Shown: one piece after another, positions 12,892 to 23,165 of the stretch
Numbering within the stretch: the stretch's first letter is position 1
Layout of the letters: the number at the start of each line of letters is the position of its first letter
Source of the DNA: Labyrinthula sp. Ha
Taxonomy: Eukaryota; Sar; Bigyra; Labyrinthulida; Labyrinthulaceae
Assembly (NCBI GenBank): GCA_015227615.1
Contig: JAALGZ010000002.1
Coordinates: 372,001-436,000, forward strand
Length of the DNA: 64,000 nucleotides
Direction of reading: 5' to 3'
Translations under genes and position numbers: made by a program
Notes under the pieces: generated by a model
What the model saw: the letters and a program-made list of their open reading frames with translations, nothing else
What the model was told of the DNA's origin: nothing
Databases searched by the model: none

Positions 12892-14207
12892 TCATAATCC
12901 TTTCCGTAGTTTGCCAAATGTTGTCACCTGTTTAATGAACTCAGATCTCATCACAGATTCGTTTCTACTCAATACCAAGAATGGATGCAACAAGAGCATA
13001 TTCGCCTCTGGTCTCCGTTGTGGATCCTTAATTAATGCAGACTAATCGTAAATCGTACAAAAAAACATACCTGTACAAAATGATGAAGATCTTTCGGTCT
13101 CTGCTTTCCATGTCCAGATATCAATTTTGGAGGATCAGCAGTTGAAATAGTATACATTAAGTCCAGCAGAGTCAATGAACCACTGTCATCTTTCAAAGGG
13201 GGGATGCCATCAGCCAACTCAATTGTAAAAATACCAAGTGACCATATATCTACTTTATGATTATAAGGTTGTCGAGTACAGATTTCGGGAGCTAACCAAT
13301 ATGGTGTTCCTTTCATTGAGTTTCTTAATTTATCTTCAAGTGTCAAAACTTGAACAAAGCCAAAATCTGCTAATTTTATAGAACCACTTGAATCAAATAG
13401 AATATTCGCAGATTTCAAATCTCGATGAAAAATCTTTTTTCTATGCATAAAATGCAACCCTTGAAGAACTTCCTTAATGACGTAAGCAATTAAAAAATCC
13501 TTCCAAATAAAATCTTCTCGAATAACTCGATCTAAACTTGCTGACATTTTTTCCATAACCAAATAATATGTGGATGATTTTTTATCAATATAGCATTCGA
13601 ATAATTTGACAATGTTTTTACAATTTCTGGCTGTACAAAAAAACATCAAGCTGATCTCTTTCTCAACTGCTTCTTTATGACTCACACCTGATTCCGTTAC
13701 ATAAACAATAGACTTCACAGCGACTAGATCATTGTCTTTTCTTTTGACTGCTTTAAAAACTTGTCCAGAAGCTCCTTTTCCAATCTTCTTTCCGGATAAA
13801 TCATACTTGGATTTTATTGAACCTTTCGAGACTCTCAAGAAACTTGCCATTTCCGACGACACTTCTTCTTCTGATCTCAAGTATTCAAAATCATCAAAAG
13901 CGTTTCTCAAAAGGTTTATAAGTTGATCTTGAGTTATGTTTTGATTTTCTATCACGCTGCGAACAAGAGAAGAACTGTTGATGAGACTTTGGATAGCGTG
14001 CGGTGGAAGAGACATACCAAGGGACACTGGGTCAATGGATAAGTCATGATGATTTATTTTAACCTTTGGGATAACATGAGATACTTCTCCAAGATCTTCT
14101 GGGCGGAGAACAGGGCGTCCTCTGATCTTTTTCTTCATCATTGCTAGAGTTTTATGCATTTTTACGTTTAGTTTCTTTATAAATTTAGAACAGAAATTTT
14201 GGGACAT
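12892..14207 (-). CDS. PAK-like Ste20-family protein kinase, two exons
   Basis: Exon 1 is 14207-13071 (379 codons, phase 0) and exon 2 is 13041-12892, giving 428 aa. The kinase domain runs from about residue 136 to the end. It has the glycine loop IGKGASGQV (142-150), catalytic lysine in VAVK (165), HRDLKSANIL (261-270), DFG (281-283) and the Ste20-type signature GTPYWLAPE (300-308). Splicing restores subdomain XI (ALIKDPQRRPEA, then LLLHPFL), which is lost if the intron is read through. Residues ~44-80 resemble a degenerate Cdc42/Rac-binding (PBD/CRIB) module, with a His pair, IDPVSLG and LPPHAIQSLINSS in the order of the PAK motif. PAK kinases are cytoplasmic effectors of small GTPases acting on the cytoskeleton and MAPK pathways. 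PAK is my best assignment; GCK/MST is less likely because of the N-terminal module. The start is the first ATG in the frame, and later in-frame Mets at 17 and 23 are possible. Confidence 0.88.
13042..13070 (-). other. 29-nt spliceosomal intron of the kinase gene
   Basis: On the minus strand the intron begins GTATGTTTTT and ends CGATTAG. Removing 29 nt joins HHFVQ to SALIKDP in frame and restores the conserved end of the kinase domain. Reading through adds about a dozen unrelated residues and then a stop. Confidence 0.88.
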
Positions 14208-14594
14208 TAATGAATTTTATTATGTGTAGAATTCGTACCGAGAATCTGTAATTAACAATATTGGAACTTATTTACCGGATGTACCAATAGTGAATCATTA
14301 GCAAGATCATTTCAACTAAAAAATATATATATTTATTAATGGTAAAGTAACATGATTACAGTACGGATAAATATTGGTTTGTGTCGAGGTTTTTGAAATA
14401 ATCCCGGTCTCTATAATTGTTCCCGGGGCATTAGAGTACTGATTAAAGTTTGTTATCAAAATTGTTTTAACGGTAGGATTCATTACTTTTATGTTAGAAT
14501 GGATTACTGTTTTTGATATTAAGTAGAGTCTACATATCACCATTTAATAGGATAAGAAGAAAATCAACGGGAAGCATGAAAAGCGCAAGGAATA

Positions 14595-14716
14595 GGCGTT
14601 TTTATCGAGATAACGAAAGCTTCTCGAGAAGGATTTTACCTAAGTATTTGTTTTGCGAGATAACGAGAGAGCTCTTCTCGAGAAGTTCTTGTTAAGACTC
14701 TCTCGTTAAATACGCC
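14595..14716. repeat. Short inverted-repeat element with internal palindromes
   Basis: The left end GGCGTTTTTATCGAGATAA and the reverse complement of the right end (GGCGTATTTAACGAGA) match imperfectly. Inside, two copies of a CGAGATAACGA core, each followed by the palindrome CTTCTCGAGAAG, lie about 50 bp apart in direct orientation. It could be a small MITE-like insertion or a regulatory palindrome cluster. It lies about 390 bp upstream of the kinase ATG. No target-site duplication was established. Confidence 0.5.
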
Positions 14717-17700
14717 CAGCAAGGAATATAAGTATGTACTAGTATAATAGAAAAACTACAAACTATTCATTCTATATACTTATTTGGATTCAAAACCAAT
14801 AAACTCCAGCTTAAGCATCATGTAAACTGGTTCGCGTCAAGAAAATAACGTAGCCAATAAGAATACTGAATGATTTAGAAGAGGATCAATGGAAACATTG
14901 TGTGCATGAACTTCAAAACCTGGTTGTTTACTACGTGCTGGAGCCTTTGTTCAGTTTAGCTTTATAATGAGGTGAACTGTTTTTCTCCACGCTCAAGACA
15001 ATACAGGTAGAAACTATAAGGAATATATTATCCAACAAGATTCTCTAGAAAACATCAAATGAGAAAAGGATTTATTGAGCCAAGATATTAACAGAATTAT
15101 CATGATTACCAATATTCCTATTAATTTAATGATCTGTAAATTCATTCCAACTTATAAGCGAAACTTGACAAAAATATATTTCATTGGTTACAGTTAAGGA
15201 CGATAACGAGTTCTATATCTAGTATATTATTAGAATTTAATTATCAAAATGAGTAAATTTAACTTTTCAGAATGTACGCATGATGAGAGTACCTGCAGAC
15301 AAAAACACGACCAAGCAATAAGAAAAGACAAGCTTTGGTCTCAGAAAAACTCAAGATATTTCTGGTGAAAATTTTCCTTGGCTATGTTTCACAAATTAAA
15401 AGAAGCTCCATAACAGCAACGTAGTTAAATTAGTAGTTTGTTGTCATTGCAAAAATAGTCAAGAGATGTTGAATCGATAACCGGAGAGGGCCTATCTTTG
15501 GCGGATTTGGGTCTTATAATCGGGTTGTTATTCATTACTGGAAAATACTAACTTAGATATTATACTCAAATAGCATGCGTTTTGAGGTGGTTGTTTTTTT
15601 GTTATGACTACTGATTGATTGATACTTTGGCTTTCCCTATTTTCCGATGTGAAGTGCTTGCATCTCAGGAATCCTAAAAAATAAAGAAGATACTGTTTCT
15701 ATCAGCCCGATTGATAATCAGGATTCCCTTGCTAGGCCCTCTAATGAGGCTTCAATACGCCCAGAACTTCCGCTCTTATGTTGAATTTTTTGTGGGTATA
15801 ACTTTTCTTTGTTACCTCGGTTCAAGTCTTTATTTCTAAGTAATTGAGTACTAGTATGACCATCAAAGTACATAGAGTTGAGTTCCAAGCTCAGTTGTTA
15901 AAATCTAGCTTCCCCGGTAACCAATCTAGTATAGCAGTCACGTAGCTCCTACAAGAACCAATCGTGTTGGCCCTTCTTACTAGACCAGACTCTTATTACT
16001 AGGGGTAATTTTTGAAAAAACCATGAAATGTCCAAACCTTTTCGATATTTTGAAATTAACCTTTAGTTTTACTGATGTGTTATACGACCAAGTGGAATGA
16101 TACTATTATTTCTGTGAGTTTCTCTTGATACATTCGGTGCATGGCCCATTTTCTTGCAGCACATTAATGTTTGATGATCCATGAACTCAGGAGTTATTTT
16201 CGGATGTTTCATATTGGTACCATTGCTCTTGTCCAGTCCATGGGATTTGAATCTGTGCTTCTACTTCCTTCTATGTATCATTATATCTACTCAACCATTG
16301 GAGCTATCAACAATAATCTACCAATACTAAGGTACGAGCGGATTTTAATACTTCACCTGGCATTCCATATTTAGGTGTGGTTAATCTAAAAAAAACCTAA
16401 ATGGCACCTCTAAATGGAAAAAATATCTTGAATGCACTACATTTTCTGAGCGATCTCACGCCAAACTCCATTTCCCAAGGTTTTCCTACGGTACAATATT
16501 CAAACAAAATACCTAGAAGATTTGACAGTTGTGCCTTGTGGCCATATTACAATTTGAGACAATGCGATAAGTAAAAACGCTGATATAATTTGATGGATAT
16601 TAAATAGTACCACAAGCTACAACAAAACAATACTTAGTTAGAATCACGAAGAAGAATTTTTTTAATAGCACAGAGAAAAGAAGAAATGTGGACATGGAAG
16701 TAACATAATGAGCTAATTTCATTGTTGCTTACTTTACAATAGAGAAAATTAAAGCTTTGGAACCACGCTAACTGAATAGTAGAGAATAATTTTATTCGTA
16801 TATCTGAAAAAGTAATTGGCTGAATAATAAAATGTAACAGAATATTCTTATTTTCTTCGGCCAGCAAAAAAGAATTTATGCCTTAAGAAAAAATTCCTGC
16901 AGCAGGAGGTAACAAAATTTTGTATATACCTTCCAATTGAGACATGTAGTAAAGACCTAGTAAATAAAATACAGAAGCACGGAGAATGAGTATTTGATTT
17001 TGTTTCAACAATAATAATTTCAACCCAAAGCTAGCTATCATAATTATCACTGTATCCATCATTTCACATCATATAATTGTTCGCAGATCAACCCTATTTC
17101 TTCTATTACTTATGATTATTCTCTTGTAGTAGAATAGACCTTCCTGAAAATATCCATCAGCTTTTCTTGAATTTAACCTTATTCAGTTACCTCTAGAGCA
17201 ATGTAACAAATTGTAAGCAAATTAGCCTTTCTAATCTCTTACTCAGTAAATAATTTTTCATTCACTTTAGAGCTCAATTTCTTGTAAAAATATTGGATAT
17301 GTCAACAGTTAGCAACTCTAGTAACTCGAAAATACGGGGCTCGTGATTTGGGTCGTAGGAACAGTTCTAATCCACTGCAAGCAATTGAGACAATAGGGCC
17401 GGGTATATACGAAGAGCCTATGTGTGGACTGAAACACTACAGAACGAACCTTGAATTCCTGTTGAATTATAAATTACATGGCTGAAGAAGCGTATCATAT
17501 CTGGTGATTTCGATTTATTGGCTCTGTAATATATGGGTTTTCATTAACGATAACTTCAGAGAGAGAGACTGATATTCTTTGAGTTGGTCGGCCTCATATT
17601 TTGAAGAGGAAAAAGAGGGAGCTAAAATATGTAACAATCCAGTTGAACATGAGTTTAACAAGCCAAGCAGCAGTTTTCGCCTATATCGAAAGATGCCAGC

Positions 17701-17756
17701 AGCTAAGGACGACACTAATAGTAAGACTATTAAAAACTAAAATACACATCATTTGA

Positions 17757-17900
17757 TCGGAAAGTGGTTGGACGCTTATAGATTTTTCACAGGAGTTCAA
17801 AAAAACTAAATGCCGTCAAAGAAAGTATATTATCTTTTATGTTGATGACTTGAATGCTGGGTTCGAAATGAAAGAACTCTTTAAAAAGAAAGGGTATTAG
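17757..17900 (+). pseudogene. Possible decayed copia reverse-transcriptase fragment
   Basis: A 47-codon frame ending at TAG 17898-17900 contains IIFYVDDLNAG followed by FEMKELFKKKGY. The copia elements elsewhere in this window have IYVDDILFAG and LYVDDMLFAS at the equivalent place, followed by a Glu/Lys-rich helix. The YVDD motif and its flanks suggest an old copia RT remnant. Residues upstream do not align convincingly and the frame is closed soon after, so this is tentative. Confidence 0.35.
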
Positions 17901-20332
17901 TTTTTTAAGCATGGCCTCGAGGTTATAAATACTTGGAAAGATTATCAGCTAATATCATATAAACATAGTAAAAATTGTCTTCATAATTCTCAAGAGCACT
18001 CAAAGTCCTAATATAGCACTTCGCGGTAATATCTTCAACCTATATTAATTTAAGATATGTACTTCCTACCAAATCACAACAAGGGTATCTAAAGAATGCA
18101 AAAGTTCGAGGTAATGAGATAACTTTTAAGAATAAACTCATATTATAACACGATTTTGTTGCCTACACTTAGTTATGGAGGTAACTTAAACATTCCATTT
18201 TAGAAAAATACAGCCTACAGGTTCCACTGCTTACAGCGCTATTTCCAGAGTTAAACTAACTAAAATTCTAAGGTACACAAATATGACAATAATTTTTCTA
18301 TCAGGAAGTTAAATTAATTTTTCTTGTTATTTTGGCGAGCCTCTCTAAAGCATATGAGAAATTTATAAATACACGGTGTTCAAAATCAATAGTGAAAGCA
18401 TCCGTAAGAATACCATTGGAACAGTGCATCTCAAGCCAAATCGCATATTTGGACAAAGCGTTTCGATGCAGGATGGAATATTTTATGAAAAAAGATGGAG
18501 AATCTAGGAAGCCCTTTCGGAAGAAAATCTAAATACATAAATGGGACAATAGAACCATTTTCTCCAAGATTAGACATTTTGGTTCAACATTATATAGAAT
18601 GAAATAAGCATGAAATTAAAAAGTGATAACATCAGAGTCTAATTTAGGGTACCCTGATATACCTTTAGATAAAAAACTTCAAATAATGATAGCTCAAAGT
18701 GAAAAGATAAAAAGGGTTGGTAAAAAGCGCATAAATCTTTTCCATCTGTTTTCTATAGATATAAGTACCCGCAAATATAATAAATGATATAAACATGTTA
18801 GATAAATCTAAAATAGAAGTATCTTAGTCTTAGCACATCTAACTTCCTCAAAATAACTGGGAGAGTTGGCACGGACACTTAAAGACTATAAAATACCAGG
18901 ATCTGAAAAAGTAAACTACGAACTGCTAAAAAGCAGAAATAGTAACAGAATTCCCAATGCAACAGGTATGTAAACTCATCTTAAATTATTGTTTACATGA
19001 GCCACAATAAGTTATATATTCTCTTCCTTAAACATAGTTATTCTCTTCAAGAAAATTTTCTGTCAGAAGACTGGAGTTACCACCCGATACATCTCCTAAA
19101 CAGTGCTTACAGGTTATTTAACAAGACATTAGATTAAACCTCAGGATCTTTTTTAGAAGAAACATTTGGTTGCCTCTCTGCATTTAGTCAGCTAATTGGG
19201 ACATGATATGTCGCAATTGTTACTAAGTCTCTACAAGAAACTCCAAGAACACGAAACAAAAATACTTTCTTTATTCATTAGGTCTCAAAAACCTAACGAT
19301 AGCTGTATCTAAGTGTTTCTTAATATCTTTGCCTTCAATGTGAGGCTTCTTCCGAATTTATAAATATTGACATGTATTTCCTAAGTTACGCAAAAGCATG
19401 AGCGAAGATAAATCTAAAAATAAATGGAAGGAGTTGGAACTACCAGTAAAGTTCTTTAAAATAATCTATTAATCCCAACTCCCTTCATCCTACTTTTAAA
19501 TGTTATTTGCAAAGAAACTTGAAAACCATAAATAACAAAATATAAAAAACTGCATTTGAAACTTTATTTCCATTCATTGATTCTGTTTCTCTTATTCGTA
19601 AATAGCCTGATGTAGCCTTAGAGTCCATTAATGTGGCATAATATGTACCAGCAAATATCTCCACTGAAAATAAATACAAACCAGAGTAAGTTTACGGGTT
19701 ATAAAAGTTAAATATGACTAGCAGTAAATATAATCGCTATTGAGGTCAAATTTGATATAAAGTTTTATATTTTAAAGGTATGGAATAGGAACCAATGCTA
19801 TTAATGGTTCCTATAGATATAAAATATAATTTATATGATATGTAACTACAAAGATAAAAAACCAAAATAACTAAGAAACATTAATATGTATGACGTAACA
19901 ATATATCTTGGGTATGCTACGTGGGAAACATCAACTAAAAAGGGATTTACAGCACAAATCAATGGTCAAATCCTTCGCTTATCTCAGGAAAAGCTAGCAG
20001 AAAAGAAAATTGTCAAAAAAAGCAAAATCCTTTAACTTATGAAGAGTAAAGTGTCCTGAAAAGATATCCAAAAAGTAAGCAAATAGAAATAAAATTGAAT
20101 CTAAATCTGATCAACGCACTTGTGCTAGAAGTATTGGGGTATATATCCGAATTACTTGGTTTTAAAAATCCACAGTGACAATACTGAACCTTCTTGCACG
20201 AAGAGTCAGAGTCTCTATGACTTGAAGCACCCATTTCACAGACAAATGATTGTAATAAAAATCAAAATGCAATACTCGCAAACCTACAATTCTTAGAAAT
20301 CTCAAGTATTAACATAGAAGCATAGATATAAA

Positions 20333-20627
20333 GCTATAGGAGTAATCAAGGTACGTTTGAAGCGTTTCTGAGTCAGCCCTTTAAGGCACTGGATGACCTT
20401 ATCTTTGAACAAAGATCAACCCCAAATGTAATCCGCGACTACTTCTTTAGCCACAACAAGGGAAAACAGCTATTGCTAATGTGTGATATTTTACTCCATT
20501 GTAACCCCAACTACCCCTCACAAAGAAAAAACTTTACTCCTCAAGAGCCGCCCTATAATAATCCATGCCTTCTCTCATTGATAAGAGAAACAAATTATCA
20601 TGTTGGCCAAAATATGAAAAGGTTTCG
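20333..20627 (+). other. Orphan open frame of ~97 codons without start codon
   Basis: A frame open from just after a TAA to a TAG at about 20625-20627, with slightly GC-richer composition than its surroundings. It reads through residues such as FEAFLSQPFKALDDL and VIRDYFFSHNKGKQLLL. It lacks an early ATG and matches no family I recognise. It could be an exon of a gene with micro-introns, a transposon relic or chance. Several open frames this long are expected by chance in the window. Confidence 0.2.
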
Positions 20628-20817
20628 GATTTAGATACGAGAAAGTGGTTTTAACACTTGACAATTCTGATTGAGGAGCTTAAGCTATGAAACATTTTTA
20701 AAATGAAGTTGGATGGTGATCATGATATGTAATACATGCATGCCTAAAGGCACCTAACACCAAAAGAAGAAATGGAACCACCGGCTCTTAGAAAGGGTCT
20801 TATTATTATTATTTCAC

Positions 20818-20845
20818 CATGGGATGGATGGGGGTGGGGGTAGGT
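20818..20845 (+). other. G-rich tract, potential G-quadruplex
   Basis: After a TTA-rich run, the + strand carries closely spaced G runs of 4, 2, 5, 5 and 2 bases (GGGGGTGGGGG core). This stands out sharply in AT-rich DNA. Whether it folds into a quadruplex is not shown. Confidence 0.35.
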
Positions 20846-23037
20846 TTTTAAGAGCTTATATATTATTCTTTGCTTTTTGGAAAAGATCTCTAAAATTCTT
20901 GTTCAATCTTCACTTTTTTTTCAATTTATGTATGTTCTATGGCTAATTAAGGTAACGATCAAGATGGTATATAAAACCGGTAAAAAACAACCGATTGATA
21001 TCCCACGACATAGTATCAAATAAACAGAACTGAATGCCAATAGTTTCAGATCGAAAAAAAATCGTCAGGGTGGCGATTCATAGCTAGGAATGAATCTCTA
21101 TCAAATGAAAATGCAAACTGGGAATTAATAATACTAGCAACAAAGAAATATTGTTATACTATGGCACGTGAAGCTGAACACTAATTTACATCACACAGCA
21201 AACGGATAATAATTTCCAATATCTCTTAGTTTAACTTATTCAACAGATGCACAGAATTATCGTGTGCAAAATTTCAGTAGTACTTTTGAATGCTTGCTCT
21301 TTCTAACACGCAAGTTCTGGCCGGAGGAACTTGCGAAATAAAACTTATTAAATAAAAACGATAAACAACTGACTCCTTGAAGGCTACCTAAGTTAAACTG
21401 AACTTGTATTTGAAACACACTCTCTAATATTACTTCCAGTATTATTCTGACTGGAAATATTTCACCTCTTTCGGCCTTATTACATTGCCAGAGAACGTAC
21501 CCTACAATACTGGGGTTATTAGTTCATATATTTAACCTTTCAAGAAGGCAAAGAAACTATTTCAATTATAAATATAAAAATGTATATAATTTTAACTATA
21601 TAAGTTATGAGTCAGAAAAAAGAGTCAGGATAATATAAGACAAATTCAGATTTAATTGTAAGAATTCACAATTTAATGAATTTGGGCAACATATATTCGG
21701 GGGACTTATTTACAGTATTGCTGGTAGTTGTAACACATTAGGATATTCGAATTAAATTTATAATTTAAATGTTATCCCAAATTTTATCAGGAAAAACTCA
21801 ACTTTCTCTTGTTATAATTCTTGCTTAGGAATTGGCCACTGAGACACGTTGCCATAGAGACAATCTAGAATATAAACATAATTGTAGTTTGAAAACTATA
21901 GTAACCTTCGTATTGACTATATATCAACTTATACCTTAACTTTTTCTTTAGTTCAGGCTTATGGATTTGCATTAAACGATAACACTTACAATAAGCCAAA
22001 ATATAAAAAAGTCAGAGCGAAGCAACTATACAACAAAAACATTTAAGAGGAAAAGAACAAAGGGTTGTTATATTTCCCTTTTTAGGTTCCTAATACTATC
22101 CAGAAATATTTCTTAGTGGTATAGTATCTGTAGCCCATGATGTAGGCACAATATATGTATATAATTCATTAAGAAATGCTTTATGAAAGACTATAGTCCA
22201 CAGTATTCGCTTCATCACTCCCTGATTTAGTTAAACATATTACAAATTTAATTTTGCATATTTCTTCTATCACCACCATTTATGCCCTGTCCTCTAAGTC
22301 ACATCTCTTAACTGGTCCTTACAAAGTGTCAGAATAATTATATTCGTACCCAAGACCCACCGTCCAAAATAACTGTTGGTTCCAATAATCCCTGACATTA
22401 AAATTGAGGATTTTGAATTATATTTTTGATGTGGTGATCCTTTTGGATACAAGACTTAAGAAAAAACCCCACCTAATAAGAAATAAAATAGAAGATACTG
22501 AATAGCAGGCATTGCCCGTTCGTACCATGATATGAATGTATGGGTAGAACACCCCAGCATATTCTGCTACATTGGGCAATATTTTATAACCTGGTTAAGC
22601 ATTAATAATAAAATCTATCAAAATAGCTGAAACTTTGGAATTAACCAGTTTCAGCTGTTGGACTGTTTTCTCAGAAATTGACAAGAAATTGTTGAGAAGG
22701 CACGAAAATTTTTGGAATTTTCAGTAATTAAGAAGGAAATATGAGTGAAACAGCGACTTATACCAATTTCAACTTTGAACTAAACTATACTAATAGACGT
22801 AAATGAAGAAATTGGGAATAATTTTGTTCTCAGCTATTTTTAGAGTTAACAGTTCCAGTAAGTGAGTTAGTGCCATCCGTGGAAAAGCATACGGAAAAAA
22901 CATGATAAATAGTAAGATTCAGTTCCTCGACATGCCAATGCACAAGGAATTTCATACTTGATTTTGAATCTGATGGTGAATCGAAGCATAATTTTCATAT
23001 TTAAACTAAGTTATAAATCTATGACCCAAACTGACTG

Positions 23038-23115
23038 TGTTACGAAGTATCTCTTTCAAATTTGGCTTATATATTAAAATCTACTAACAACTAAATATAT
23101 CTCAAACCTATAACA
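23038..23115 (-). repeat. Copia family 1 LTR, 3' terminal (left) copy
   Basis: 78 bp, beginning TGTTACGAAG and ending CCTATAACA on the + strand. It is identical to the two other LTRs. It abuts the target repeat GACTG on its left. In element orientation it is the 3' LTR of the left copy. Confidence 0.92.
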
Positions 23116-23123
23116 TACAATTA

Positions 23124-23135
23124 CCTTTTTCCTTT
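23124..23135 (-). other. Polypurine tract of left copia copy
   Basis: In element orientation the run AAAGGAAAAAGG lies 8 nt before the 3' LTR, the place where plus-strand DNA synthesis is primed in LTR elements. Confidence 0.6.
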
Positions 23136-23165
23136 GTATTTTTATATTACATTTTTTAACTTTTT

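Larger units (their letters stand above)
14208..23032. other. Gene desert upstream of the kinase gene
   Basis: About 8.8 kb. No intact gene was recognised. It contains an inverted-repeat element (14595-14716), a possible decayed reverse-transcriptase fragment (17757-17900), an open frame without ATG (about 20333-20627) and a G-rich tract (20818-20845). These are listed separately. The remaining short frames look random. The kinase promoter should lie just right of 14207. Confidence 0.5.

Noticed and set aside
14316-14695. Short frames on both strands upstream of the kinase gene
   Set aside because: Random-looking composition, overlapping the inverted-repeat element.
18841-18960. Possible GAG-pre-integrase-like stretch (WHGHLK)
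   Set aside because: Only a few residues match, and the zinc-ligand spacing is absent.
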